This document shows positions 36,364 to 44,799 of a DNA stretch of 64,000 nt, in pieces; the first letter of the stretch is position 1; each line of letters opens with the position of its first letter. The stretch lies in IMG/VR virus record IMGVR_UViG_3300047489_000453, positions 1 to 64,000 of that record. One strand, given 5' to 3'. This DNA is from a virus. The notes beneath the pieces are model-generated. The model was given only the letters and a program-made list of their open reading frames with translations. It did not search any database and was not told where the DNA came from. The position numbers were made by a program, and so were the translations under genes.

Positions 36364-37293
36364 TTACGCAAAGTCAGCTCTAGCGATTGCGTTGGTGTTA
36401 CCAATTGCACCGCCGAGGGTTTCATAGGCGAAAAATTCGAGCATATACGCCTTACGATCGATATAAAGCGTGGTATCCTCTAAAATGAAACTTTTGCCTA
36501 CAAATTTAGGGTCAGCGAACATAAAGATGCTGTCCGTAGGAACCAAATCCTGCTTGATGGAGATAATCCAACGAGCATTCATGAAGTTCTGTTCGGTCCA
36601 ACCGTTCTTGAATACGTCCTGGCTGAAGTCACCGCCCATTTCTTCACGACCGAATTTCATCAGTTCGCGAATAGTAAGGTTGTTGATCAAGCAGGTGCCT
36701 ACTTCAAGGCGGCTGATGGTGCGAGGCAGAATCTTGAAAGCATCTTGAAGGGTATCACGAGTGATACCGCCGTAGATGGTTTCCCACTGTACCAAACCGG
36801 ACTGGGATACAGTAGTGTTAGCTGCGCTGCCCATAGCTGCGTTGCAAGCGGCGATGAACTTGCGATCTTCTTCCGCTAACATGTCCTTTATGGCGTTATC
36901 AGACAGGATCTGCCTGATGTCCATACGATAAGTGCGAAGTTCATCAACGTCCTTCGTGAATCGTGGGGTCACGATTCGGTCAAAGGTAACGCGATACTTC
37001 TGGCCACGAACATAGAGGTTCATAGGCAGAGTAGCGAAGGGAATGGAGATAGCAGCTGGGCTATCAGGTTCCCTTTCGATGATCTTAACAGGCTTATCGG
37101 TATCTACCTGTTGATCGAGATCGTCGTTGCTTACCTGGATTGGAGGAAGAATTCGTCGATAGAATCCTTCTTCACGCATCCTGTACCTGGTGTAGTCGAC
37201 CACTGCGTCGAGTGCTCGCTTTTCCATTCCAGGGGTTTCAAGGTAGCTGAGGAATGTTTCGTTCATCAGCTTAGTGTCGTTGTCGTAAGACAT
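36364..37293 (-). CDS. Major capsid protein
   Basis: 309 aa. Position after the protease, scaffold-like and small head genes, strong codon optimisation (Arg mostly CGN while tail genes use AGA/AGG) and a flanking stem-loop mark the most expressed head gene. The sequence has the HK97-fold layout: charged helical N-arm (MNETFLSYLETPGMEKRALD), an extended loop-like stretch around VDTDKPVKIIEREPDS, a long helix (DIRQILSDNAIKDMLAEEDR), then a beta/alpha A-domain with GRTIS-type TISRLEVGTCLINNLTIREL. It is shorter than many jumbo-phage capsid proteins. A cleaved N-terminal part is not obvious. The family match is by pattern, not by search. Confidence 0.8.
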   Translation of the reverse strand: MSYDNDTKLMNETFLSYLETPGMEKRALDAVVDYTRYRMREEGFYRRILPPIQVSNDDLDQQVDTDKPVKIIEREPDSPAAISIPFATLPMNLYVRGQKYRVTFDRIVTPRFTKDVDELRTYRMDIRQILSDNAIKDMLAEEDRKFIAACNAAMGSAANTTVSQSGLVQWETIYGGITRDTLQDAFKILPRTISRLEVGTCLINNLTIRELMKFGREEMGGDFSQDVFKNGWTEQNFMNARWIISIKQDLVPTDSIFMFADPKFVGKSFILEDTTLYIDRKAYMLEFFAYETLGGAIGNTNAIARADFA

Positions 37294-37316
37294 TTTGTAT
37301 GGCCTCCTTATGCCTA

Positions 37317-37874
37317 TTAGTATCCGGTCTTACCTGGTTTGTAAATAGGCCAGAACGCCAACACGTTGTTGCGATCTGACTGGCGCTTACGGACGCCTCT
37401 GGAAACTACGCCTACGATAGCGGTGGGGTTAGAGCCACCATCTTCGAGGACAGAAACGCTGGCGTTGGTCAGGAGACCGCCGTCTGTGCTGCTGTTCGAG
37501 CTGCTCTTGCAACGAAGATATTCGTTAGGAGCATAGGTATTGGCAGAGTCGAACTCGGTAGTTTCGAGTTCATAGGCACCTTTAGCGACCAAACCGGTAA
37601 TATTACCAGCAGGCCCGATTGGATACCAACGAGTGCCCCCAGAATTGGAGACGTCGTTGTCGTCACTGTTCTGCAGCAAGAAGATCGGCATCTGGGAACC
37701 AGTGCAGCCGAGCTCGAACTCACCGCTAGAGTTGAGATGAACGCAGCGGCCTGCGTACACAACGTCAACAGTAACGTTGCTTGACAGCTTGGCGGTAAAG
37801 TCCAGAGCTGCCATGTGGAACCAACCCTTGATTGCGTCTAGGGTATGGTCAAACATTTGGCGTGTAGTTGCCAT
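37317..37874 (-). CDS. Head decoration-like protein
   Basis: 185 aa, beta-rich, directly upstream of the major capsid gene, with optimised codons. Motifs: YAGRCVHLNSSGEFELGCTG and GPAGNITGLVAKGAYELETTEF, typical of small trimeric beta decoration folds, though no family is recognised. Its GGAGG ribosome site lies in the loop of a small hairpin (37879-37896). The weak palindrome member at 37646-37659 is inside it. Decoration or cement role is inferred. Confidence 0.55.
   Translation of the reverse strand: MATTRQMFDHTLDAIKGWFHMAALDFTAKLSSNVTVDVVYAGRCVHLNSSGEFELGCTGSQMPIFLLQNSDDNDVSNSGGTRWYPIGPAGNITGLVAKGAYELETTEFDSANTYAPNEYLRCKSSSNSSTDGGLLTNASVSVLEDGGSNPTAIVGVVSRGVRKRQSDRNNVLAFWPIYKPGKTGY
37646..37659. 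repeat. Palindromic site, half-intact member
   Basis: TGGAGACGTCGTTG keeps the left arm and centre; the right arm is lost. In the decoration-like gene, reading NDVSNSG. Confidence 0.35.
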
Positions 37875-37878
37875 TCTT

Positions 37879-37896
37879 AAAGACCTCCGTGTCTTT
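37879..37896 (-). promoter_or_regulatory. Hairpin presenting the ribosome site of the gene before the capsid gene
   Basis: AAAGAC-CTCCGT-GTCTTT: a 6-bp stem whose loop on the minus strand is ACGGAG, the Shine-Dalgarno of the 185-aa gene. It could control or protect ribosome access. Confidence 0.4.
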
Positions 37897-37918
37897 TAAA
37901 CTATCAACCTAGCGCGAG

Positions 37919-38308
37919 TTATGCCAAACCAAGATGTTGGCGGAAACGACGATCGGACTCGCGCTCGGAAGTAGTCCGTCGTCCTACATAAGGATCATTC
38001 ATAGAGTCTGATGCACTGGCTGATTTCTCAGTTTTGCCGATAGCTTTCGGCCTCACAGTGCGGTTAACGTCAGCTGCCTTGATAAGGATCTCCAAGGCTT
38101 TAGCATGATTTGTAAGGGCTTCAGCAGCCTTTTCCCTGTCGGCTGGGTCGATCCTATCGAATTGGATAAGAGCGTCTACAGCTTTAGGAAGCAAGTCGTT
38201 GACTTTAGCGTCGCTGGCTTGCTTTTCATTCAACTGCTTATCAGCAGCAGCCAAGGCTGCCTCGACACATTGAACGTAGTCAATTGTCTTTTCGTACAAG
38301 TTAGACAT
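37919..38308 (-). CDS. Small helical head-assembly protein
   Basis: 129 aa, helical with alternating Ala/Lys/Asp (CVEAALAAADKQLNEKQASDAK), then a Ser/Arg-rich basic end. Between the scaffold-like gene and the decoration-like gene. No family recognised; by place and composition a scaffold accessory or head protein. Confidence 0.5.
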   Translation of the reverse strand: MSNLYEKTIDYVQCVEAALAAADKQLNEKQASDAKVNDLLPKAVDALIQFDRIDPADREKAAEALTNHAKALEILIKAADVNRTVRPKAIGKTEKSASASDSMNDPYVGRRTTSERESDRRFRQHLGLA

Positions 38309-38323
38309 TAAAGTGGCCTCCTA

Positions 38324-39622
38324 TTAACCAATTATGTCACGAATGCATGATTTAATCTGGTCACGGAGAGCCCTCTGCTGAGCAGTCTTGGCTTCTGTAA
38401 CCCTAAACTTACCAGCTTTAATCTGGTTGTCCCTAACAGACTTGGCTTGCTTAATTAACTTAATAAGCCCAACTGTTTCGGGGTCAGATTTTTTAGCTGA
38501 TCCCATTTTAGGCATTGCTGCGGCGTCTGCGCCTGCTTCTGGCCCGCCTGCACCGCCTTCAACCATTTGAAGCAACTGGGCAGGGTCGACGCCTTGTTCC
38601 TGAAGAGCCATAAGAAGTTCTTGAACAGCGTCTCCTTCTGGAGCGCCTTCAGGCATACCGCCAGGAGCGGCTTCTTCGCCGGCCATCTGAGAAAGTAGCG
38701 CTGGATCAATGTCCATGCCGCCTTCTTCAGAAGCGTGCTCAGCGGCTTCTTCTTCTGGGCTTTCAGAGCTTTCTTGTTCTGGCGATTCATGGGTCTCTTC
38801 GCTAGAGCCACCGGCTGCCTCGCCCTCAGCGGCGGCTTTGTAAAAAGACTGGAGGTATGCTCCTACCATTGCAGCCTTTTCAAGCCCATCAGCGATAGTC
38901 GACTCTAAAGAACCAGATACAGCGGCATGAGCAGCTTTAACTAGCTCAGCTTGATCTTGTTCTGTCAAAGAAGCGGCGGCCTGGCCAGCTCTAGCAGCTG
39001 CCATCTTAGGTTCTTCTTTCTTCTTGCCTGCCCTGAGTGCAGCAAGGTCAGAACCTTCGATTTTGCCGTTATTATTCACGTCGAGCTTGGGCTGATCGCC
39101 TTTAAGCTCTTTTTTTTCTTCTGCCTTTTCTTCTGCAGCAGATTCTTCAGCGCTCTTGATGATATCAGCAAGAATGTTGTTGGCCTTATCTGCGGCTAAT
39201 TTTCGAAGTTGACCGTAGCTAAGCGAGCTATATTTTTCGCCTTCGCCAGCCTTGGCAGCATGATCAGTGCCTGGGTCATCTTTCTTTTCTTTATAGTTAT
39301 CTTCGTTAGAAGGATCTTCACCAGTAGCGGTGCTGGTAATACCAACATTGTGCTGCTGGTCTGCTTGGGCAGGAGCCTTGTCTGCAGCAGAGTCTACTCC
39401 GCCTGCAGGAATGGTGTCCTTAACGTCACCAGTATTTTCTTGTGACCTTTTTCCTTCCGAGGCTGGAAGGGTACCGTCGTCCTGGCTTTTGCTAGGATGA
39501 GTAGTAGGTCCGCCTTGAGCGGTTGTCTCGGTGTTGGCCTCTGCACGTTTCTTAACAGAAGCTTGTTTTTCATTTTCAACTTCTGCTAAAAAATCTCGCA
39601 GCTGATCGAATAGCTGAGGCAT
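38324..39622 (-). CDS. Scaffold-like protein, acidic, with EF-hand-like loop
   Basis: 432 aa, strongly acidic and Ala/Glu/Gly-rich, with long disordered and helical stretches: the composition of phage scaffolding proteins. Residues about 185-200 (LDVNNNGKIEGSDLAALR) match the calcium-binding loop of dockerin/EF-hand motifs, with Asp/Asn at the ligand positions. The C-terminal 60 residues are basic (KKSDPETVGLIKLIKQAKSV), as in scaffolds that bind the capsid protein. It lies between protease and capsid gene, the usual place. AGGAGTAAATTTAAC precedes the ATG. Confidence 0.65.
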   Translation of the reverse strand: MPQLFDQLRDFLAEVENEKQASVKKRAEANTETTAQGGPTTHPSKSQDDGTLPASEGKRSQENTGDVKDTIPAGGVDSAADKAPAQADQQHNVGITSTATGEDPSNEDNYKEKKDDPGTDHAAKAGEGEKYSSLSYGQLRKLAADKANNILADIIKSAEESAAEEKAEEKKELKGDQPKLDVNNNGKIEGSDLAALRAGKKKEEPKMAAARAGQAAASLTEQDQAELVKAAHAAVSGSLESTIADGLEKAAMVGAYLQSFYKAAAEGEAAGGSSEETHESPEQESSESPEEEAAEHASEEGGMDIDPALLSQMAGEEAAPGGMPEGAPEGDAVQELLMALQEQGVDPAQLLQMVEGGAGGPEAGADAAAMPKMGSAKKSDPETVGLIKLIKQAKSVRDNQIKAGKFRVTEAKTAQQRALRDQIKSCIRDIIG

Positions 39623-39661
39623 GTTAAATTTACTCCTATATCGTCGCCGGCATGACCTAAC

Positions 39662-39679
39662 GTTAAGGGTTCCCTTAAC
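39662..39679. promoter_or_regulatory. Inverted repeat in leader of the scaffold-capsid operon
   Basis: GTTAAGGG-TT-CCCTTAAC, 8-base arms. On the minus strand it lies in the untranslated leader 40 bases before the scaffold start. Could be an operator or an mRNA hairpin. Confidence 0.5.
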
Positions 39680-39685
39680 TTATTG

Positions 39686-39713
39686 CTAGTACTGTAATGT
39701 CACGCCTTTTCAA
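39686..39713 (-). promoter_or_regulatory. Candidate promoter for the scaffold-capsid operon
   Basis: On the minus strand TTGAAA (39713-39708) and TACTAG (39691-39686) are 16 bases apart, a fair sigma-70-type pair. An inverted repeat AGTACTGTA ... TACAGTACT (39688-39696 and 39720-39728) brackets it. Speculative: the phage enzyme may use other signals. Confidence 0.35.
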
Positions 39714-39736
39714 ATTGTGTACAGTACTTCAAAAGT

Positions 39737-39762
39737 GTGCAAGACCATCTTGCACTTTTTTT
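39737..39762. terminator. Terminator-like hairpin between protease and scaffold genes
   Basis: GTGCAAGA-CCA-TCTTGCAC forms an 8-bp stem; the T-run (7 T) is on the plus strand, while on the minus strand ACTTTTG follows. It may act in both directions, weakly on the minus strand after the protease gene. Confidence 0.5.
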
Positions 39763-39775
39763 GGTGCTTTTGATG

Positions 39776-41215
39776 CTATTGCATATTATTGTAAGCCACG
39801 ACAGCCCTTCCGAAACCTAATTCTTGGTCTTCGGATTTAGCTGCGGCTTTGATCCATTGTAGCTGATTAATAGCGTATGCCTTGGCTAATTCAGCGTATT
39901 TCTCAGAGTATTCAGCTTCTTTTTCTAAACCTGTGTTAGCCTTTGGAGCTGAAGTTCCCGACAATATCAGTTTAGATATACCGGCTGACAGGGCTGCTGT
40001 CTTTATAGAAAGAGAATTAGATGCCTTAGCGGCTTCTAATTGCTGCCTTTCACTGGAAATAAGATTATATGGGTTAGATCTCCTGTCCGAAGCCGCCTTC
40101 TCAATAGTGGAGACGTCTCCAATAAGCTTGCTAAAAATATTAGGAAGATATTTTTTAACTTCAGACGCTACTTTTTCGTGTCCTTTAGCTAGCAGCCAGT
40201 CCTCTAAGGAAATCATAATACCGTTCGAGGCACAAGCAGCCCAGGGGTAGGAAACGCTTGCTGAGGCTTGTTTCCAGAAAGTTATAGGCTTAATTCTGTC
40301 TTTGATGGCGCTGTAAAAGGCCGAATGACCTTCCATGCACTTCTTTTCAAGCTCAGCGAGCTTTCTTGACAGGCTGGCTAGTTTTATTGATTCGCCGGTA
40401 AGATCACTTGCCCAAACTCCATCAGGAGCTTCTATTCCAGCCATTTCGGCCAGCTCAGCTCCGCCAGCTACATATAACCCAGAAGCTGCCTTATAATGAC
40501 CAACAACCCAAGCGATTCTATCAGCAGGCCTATAAACATCGCTGATATCAAACCAAGTAGGGTTAGGGTTGTCGACATGCAGTACATGACCGTCTTCGGC
40601 GACTTTTGTGAGGTTAATCCTGCAACCACCATAATCGCAATTATCTTCAGTACAGTACTCATCCCTATTTCTCGCCTTGTTTCCACAGCCTGAACATACG
40701 TCGTAGGCTACTTTACAAGCCATACTTACGCCCCAGTTATCATCACCTGAGGCAATCTTCTGCATTTCTTTATCTGCTAATAAGCCACCATTTCTAGCTG
40801 CCGCTTCTTTTGTGGCGTTTAAAGCAACTATCAGCTCAACTCTTTTCATCTTATCGTTGAACATCGAGGCTTTAACTAAGCCATAACTTGTTTTAGGGTC
40901 TTTATTCTTATGGTTTCTATACCACCTGGCGTGCTTTACAAAAGTGTCGTGGTATTTACGGCAGGTAGCTTCTTTGAACCCGTCGCCATTACGATTAGGG
41001 CCGTAGGCCTCTGTAGCACCGATGGCGATCATATGAATAGGCTGTTCGCCTGGCTTAAACTCTATACCTTTAAGCATGTGGGCGGCTTCTGCTCCGGCTC
41101 TTTTTACAAAGCTGGACAAGTCTGTTCCTACCAAACCTTTTGATGATACTTTTATCAACGAGCTTACAGAGTCACCAAAGTCTTGTGAATGAGGCGTTAT
41201 AACCTTGATCATCAT
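39776..41215 (-). CDS. Probable prohead protease with zinc-finger insertion
   Basis: 479 aa. The N-terminal 200 residues have the order seen in phage prohead proteases of the His/Ser type: GATEAYGPNRNGDGF, then NHKNKDPKTSYGLV (candidate catalytic His), RVELIVALN and WGVSMACKVAYDV (candidate catalytic Ser). Directly after it comes a Cys-rich segment CSGCGNKARNRDEYC ... CDYGGC, likely a zinc site. The C-terminal half is helical and Ala/Lys-rich, as expected for a self-cleaved scaffold-like tail. It sits just before scaffold and capsid genes. AGGAGACACC precedes the ATG. The palindrome at 40108-40121 lies in the C-terminal half, reading IGDVSTIE. Confidence 0.6.
   Translation of the reverse strand: MMIKVITPHSQDFGDSVSSLIKVSSKGLVGTDLSSFVKRAGAEAAHMLKGIEFKPGEQPIHMIAIGATEAYGPNRNGDGFKEATCRKYHDTFVKHARWYRNHKNKDPKTSYGLVKASMFNDKMKRVELIVALNATKEAAARNGGLLADKEMQKIASGDDNWGVSMACKVAYDVCSGCGNKARNRDEYCTEDNCDYGGCRINLTKVAEDGHVLHVDNPNPTWFDISDVYRPADRIAWVVGHYKAASGLYVAGGAELAEMAGIEAPDGVWASDLTGESIKLASLSRKLAELEKKCMEGHSAFYSAIKDRIKPITFWKQASASVSYPWAACASNGIMISLEDWLLAKGHEKVASEVKKYLPNIFSKLIGDVSTIEKAASDRRSNPYNLISSERQQLEAAKASNSLSIKTAALSAGISKLILSGTSAPKANTGLEKEAEYSEKYAELAKAYAINQLQWIKAAAKSEDQELGFGRAVVAYNNMQ
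40108..40121. repeat. Palindromic site, perfect
   Basis: TGGAGACGTCTCCA in the protease gene, reading IGDVSTIE. Confidence 0.8.
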
Positions 41216-41244
41216 GGCGGTGTCTCCTTTTGATACCTATTTAA

Positions 41245-41967
41245 TTAGTAAGGAAGTCCTATAAAATCTATGCCAGGGTTTCGTTTACTTGGCTTAGTAA
41301 TGTCTATAGGTTCAGGAGGCGCGACCAACTTATTATTTTTTTTAATTACTGGCGGAAGCATATTATTGCCTCGACGACCGAGTTTATTTGGAGGCAAATC
41401 GTCGGCTGTAAAAGGATCAGCAGTGTCTGGGTTTTGACCTAGTAATTTACCTCTAGACGGATTGCCTTCTGGTAAATTTTTGTATTTATCACTAATTTCT
41501 TGTTTTTGAGTTTCTTTTCGTATTTTCTCAGCTTCTTCCTGCATTTTCTCATTAGTGTCAAATTTCTTTGGAGGAGGTGTTTCTTCTGGTTCCTTTTTCT
41601 CGAACAATGACTTCTTTAATTCTTTTGCTTTTTCTCTTAGTTTACTAAACCCAGAAGTAATTTCTGAGCCTGGGTCAATATTGAATAAAGACTTAGACAT
41701 GTATCCAGCTGTAGCGCCTGGAACTGCGCCCAATAAGGCCCCTTTTAATATATCATTAATTGTAACTTTGTTACGGTTCTTTGCTGCAGAAATGGCGCCC
41801 CCAATTCCTCCAGCGCCTGACCCTAGCAAAGCGCCAACTAAGGCAGCCTTAAGATCTGGATTGCTTAGAATAGAAAGGTCTAGAGCTTGCTTCTCAGCGT
41901 AAGCCTCATTAATAATCCTAATAGCCTCTTCAGGAGTTTTATCGACAATCTTGTCAACCAGGCTCAT
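41245..41967 (-). CDS. Glycine-zipper protein, internal virion-like
   Basis: 240 aa. Residues about 40-105 contain two glycine-zipper membrane segments (AALVGALLGSGAGGIGGAI and LKGALLGAVPGATAGY). The remainder is very charged and Pro/Lys-rich (EPEETPPPKKFDTNEKMQEE). Similar zippers occur in four other proteins of the window. Such segments insert into membranes and are common in proteins ejected with phage DNA. CGGAGACTGAC precedes the ATG. Confidence 0.55.
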   Translation of the reverse strand: MSLVDKIVDKTPEEAIRIINEAYAEKQALDLSILSNPDLKAALVGALLGSGAGGIGGAISAAKNRNKVTINDILKGALLGAVPGATAGYMSKSLFNIDPGSEITSGFSKLREKAKELKKSLFEKKEPEETPPPKKFDTNEKMQEEAEKIRKETQKQEISDKYKNLPEGNPSRGKLLGQNPDTADPFTADDLPPNKLGRRGNNMLPPVIKKNNKLVAPPEPIDITKPSKRNPGIDFIGLPY

Positions 41968-42002
41968 GTCAGTCTCCGTTAAATAAATTAGAACTTGTAG
42001 TT

Positions 42003-43427
42003 CTATCTTCTGAACTTGGGTCTAATAGTTCTTACTGGGTAGGCCGCTTCTCTTTCCGGTCTCTTGTAAGACTCCATCTCTAACATCTGGCTTACATCAA
42101 ATGGATCAATAGCGGCAGTTCCGCCTTCTAGTCTTTTTCTAAGAAGGGGGCGCATAATAGCAGTGTTATGGATCGACTCAGGCATTATTTTGCCTATTTC
42201 ATTAAAATGAAAAGTAACATCTTCTGGATGATGAGACGATATGATTTCATCGTTTGTAAGAAGATCTGCTAATGCTGAGGTCGCCCTAATATTTTTAAGG
42301 GCCTGGTTTTGCATAAGCTGATCAACATCGAACTTATAATCGTCTGCATCTTTACCGGAATTGCTGTCTAGTTTAGAAGTCATACCTGTCAGGCCTTTAA
42401 AGGCACCGCCATATATCTTGTTAAGGCCTCTATTATACTTACTTTCACTACCAAACGTGTCAGTAAGTTCTGGATAAATTTTCCTATTTTCGGTGCCGTA
42501 TTCCCACCATGTTCGTTCTCGTGGTCGTCGTCTGGCTTCTTTATTAATTCCGTCTAATACGGACCCATTGCTATCAAGGTCAGGCAAAGAGTCTTTATAC
42601 CCCTCGGTAAGGGCAGATTTAGCCAATCCGTTTAAAAACTCTGATGAGGCTTTTTTATTTACATAAACATCAGCGGTTTCTATGCAGTTCTTAATTGATT
42701 TATATGGCTCTTCGTCAATGTTTACAGGAGCCATAATATCATTAACTGTGCCTGCTTGCTTTTTTAGATGCCTATTAGACGACTCAATAATATCAAGCAA
42801 GGACGAAGCTTTCTTTCCAAATAGCCTTTGGCTGTTATCTTTTACCACTAGAAATGGCTTAGATCCAAATGATCTAAAATAACTGGCAAGCTTGGATATG
42901 CCCTCCATTATCTTGTCTCTTTCCCTGGCAGACTCAGATCTCATCTTATCTGCCGCGCTTCCAAGCTTTTCTATTAATGAATTAATTGTTCTGATGTTAA
43001 CTTCGTCTGCTTGAATTTCTTTTTTGGCCGCTTCTTTTACCAATGGAGGTAAGTTAGGAAGAGTATGGCTTGCTGTTTTTTCTGGCGGCCTGCTGTACGC
43101 ATCTGATACAGATTTATCTTTTAAAGCCTCTGCAGCAGATTTGATTTTGGAAGGATACATGATATCCATAACGGTCTTTGGATCGGCTAGCTCAAATTCA
43201 GCTAGCTTTTCATGCGGCTCGGCGCCAGATTGCCTTTGGGCCTCGCTTCTTCCAACGTTAAAAGCCCTAACCATGAGCTCCACGTGGCCCACGGGAATTC
43301 CGTTTGCCGAAGCTGTTTTGGCTATTGCCTCATTAGGGTTTTCGCCAGAGTTTACAAGCTCGGCTACCTCACTTAATGAGTTGGTAATTTTAACTTCCGC
43401 TTCCTTGCTGAGCCTAGATGTTGCCAT
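42003..43427 (-). CDS. Large helical head-module protein
   Basis: 474 aa from the ATG at 43427 with GGAGG 9 bases upstream; a TTG reading ten codons longer lacks a ribosome site. Charged and helical, with KKAS/EKTAS-like stretches and an Arg-rich middle (ARRRPRERTWWEYGTEN). It overlaps the HTH gene by 14 bases. No family recognised; place in the head block suggests an internal or head-assembly protein. Confidence 0.55.
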   Translation of the reverse strand: MATSRLSKEAEVKITNSLSEVAELVNSGENPNEAIAKTASANGIPVGHVELMVRAFNVGRSEAQRQSGAEPHEKLAEFELADPKTVMDIMYPSKIKSAAEALKDKSVSDAYSRPPEKTASHTLPNLPPLVKEAAKKEIQADEVNIRTINSLIEKLGSAADKMRSESARERDKIMEGISKLASYFRSFGSKPFLVVKDNSQRLFGKKASSLLDIIESSNRHLKKQAGTVNDIMAPVNIDEEPYKSIKNCIETADVYVNKKASSEFLNGLAKSALTEGYKDSLPDLDSNGSVLDGINKEARRRPRERTWWEYGTENRKIYPELTDTFGSESKYNRGLNKIYGGAFKGLTGMTSKLDSNSGKDADDYKFDVDQLMQNQALKNIRATSALADLLTNDEIISSHHPEDVTFHFNEIGKIMPESIHNTAIMRPLLRKRLEGGTAAIDPFDVSQMLEMESYKRPEREAAYPVRTIRPKFRR

Positions 43428-44352
43428 CGGCCTTGGCCTCCGGTAATTTAATGCCAACTAATTTATCCAAAACCTCTTCGTTTCCGTTAGCGATCATTAG
43501 TGCTTCGCTAGCTCTCGGTTCTGCGGCATTGCTGTCATTAGCAATCCAGTCAATCGCAGAGTTCTCTTTAACCTGAGATCCAGTAGTAACCACTGACGAT
43601 ATAGCGTCCATAAAGCTTCCAAGGATATTAGCGTTAGAAGCTTTTGAGCTAATAGAAGGCGCAGTGAGTGTAATCTCTTTATTTTTTTGATGTAACTGCA
43701 ATATCTGAACTTGGTTCCAGCTATTAGTGGAAACAATTTTAGAGCTTTGCAGTGCTTTTCTAAGCATGTTCACATCAATTTCCTTTTCGGCCCAGGCTAT
43801 GGCTTCGTCACTATCTTTAGAGTGTAGCAGCCAATCTAACTTTTCAGAGCCGTGAAAGTATCCGCATAGCTTCCAAATAATATCCAAATCTCTTTCAGTA
43901 GCACCTATAAACGCCGCCTTGCCCATGGCGTGGTGTACAATCCATGACGCATTGTCCAGTCTATCAGAAACATTAAAGAATAAACTCTCAAACCACTTTA
44001 TAACTTTCTTGGATAAAGACATATGCCTGCTTATGGTAGCTATATCTTCTCTGGCAAGAATGCGGGCCTCTAATTCCCATCTTGTTAATCTACCGTCTGG
44101 TTGGGAATAAATGGCGTAGGCGTCGGCAAGGCTCTGATTAAATATGCATTTTGTAACATATTCCCATGGGCTATCGACGTCATTCATTAGGTGAATAAAC
44201 TTCCAGGCTGCAGCAACCAGCTTATCTTCTGAAAACCTGTCTGGAGTTCTACCGGCTTCTATAATTGCTGAAGCGCGCCGCCAGCGCCAATCTACCGGCC
44301 TTAACGGGCTAGACTTCCTATAGTTACCAAGTTCAGCTACTACTACTTCCAT
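43414..44352 (-). CDS. HTH DNA-binding protein (possible small-terminase-like)
   Basis: 312 aa from the ATG at 44352, which overlaps the preceding stop as TAATG; a longer TTG start at 44391 is unlikely. An N-terminal helical region contains a helix-turn-helix-like segment (ELEARILAREDIATISRHMS, then LSKKVIKWFESLFFNVSDRL). The WFESLFFNVSDRL element recurs in phage DNA-binding proteins. Size and position near the head genes would fit a small terminase subunit or a late regulator; neither is proven. Confidence 0.5.
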   Translation of the reverse strand: MEVVVAELGNYRKSSPLRPVDWRWRRASAIIEAGRTPDRFSEDKLVAAAWKFIHLMNDVDSPWEYVTKCIFNQSLADAYAIYSQPDGRLTRWELEARILAREDIATISRHMSLSKKVIKWFESLFFNVSDRLDNASWIVHHAMGKAAFIGATERDLDIIWKLCGYFHGSEKLDWLLHSKDSDEAIAWAEKEIDVNMLRKALQSSKIVSTNSWNQVQILQLHQKNKEITLTAPSISSKASNANILGSFMDAISSVVTTGSQVKENSAIDWIANDSNAAEPRASEALMIANGNEEVLDKLVGIKLPEAKADGNI

Positions 44353-44783
44353 TAACCAACGTCGCTCCAGCCTGACAGAGTTATATCCCAAGTAGCTTCT
44401 CCGCTACCTTCTGGCGCAATAGATAGATAAATCTTTCTTTTTCTATCAGATAGCGGGCCGTCCTGATTCTTATAGGCTCGGCCGAACTCGTCTATAAGAG
44501 TTAAATACTCGCCTGCGGTGCCTGCAACACTATTAAAAACTTTATAGGATTCCGGGTCAGCCGAGTAATTGCCTTCTGTGTCAAGGCCGCCAGAAGACGA
44601 GGCTGCTAGAAAGGCCTTCTTAGAATTAAATACGTTTAGTGTAAAGTTTTGAAGGCTATCTCCGCCTACTTGCTTTACTACTATCTTTTTTATGAATCCT
44701 TCTGAAAAGAATCCAAGCTCTAAGTCGGTAGATTCTCCCAACCGGGCAGGAATACTTCTATAGGTTTTTTCATATATACGCAT
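44352..44783 (-). CDS. Small beta-rich structural protein
   Basis: 143 aa, beta-rich (FIKKIVVKQVGGDSLQNFTL, ATWDITLSGWSDV). GGGGTAAATC precedes the ATG. Between the 792-aa virion-like protein and the HTH gene. Resembles capsid decoration or spike-type small proteins in composition only; no family recognised. Confidence 0.5.
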   Translation of the reverse strand: MRIYEKTYRSIPARLGESTDLELGFFSEGFIKKIVVKQVGGDSLQNFTLNVFNSKKAFLAASSSGGLDTEGNYSADPESYKVFNSVAGTAGEYLTLIDEFGRAYKNQDGPLSDRKRKIYLSIAPEGSGEATWDITLSGWSDVG

Positions 44784-44799
44784 GATTTACCCCTATTTG

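Noticed and set aside
37469-37768. Open frame in another frame within the decoration-like gene
   Set aside because: No ribosome site, low-complexity translation, and the known gene has clear codon optimisation in its own frame.
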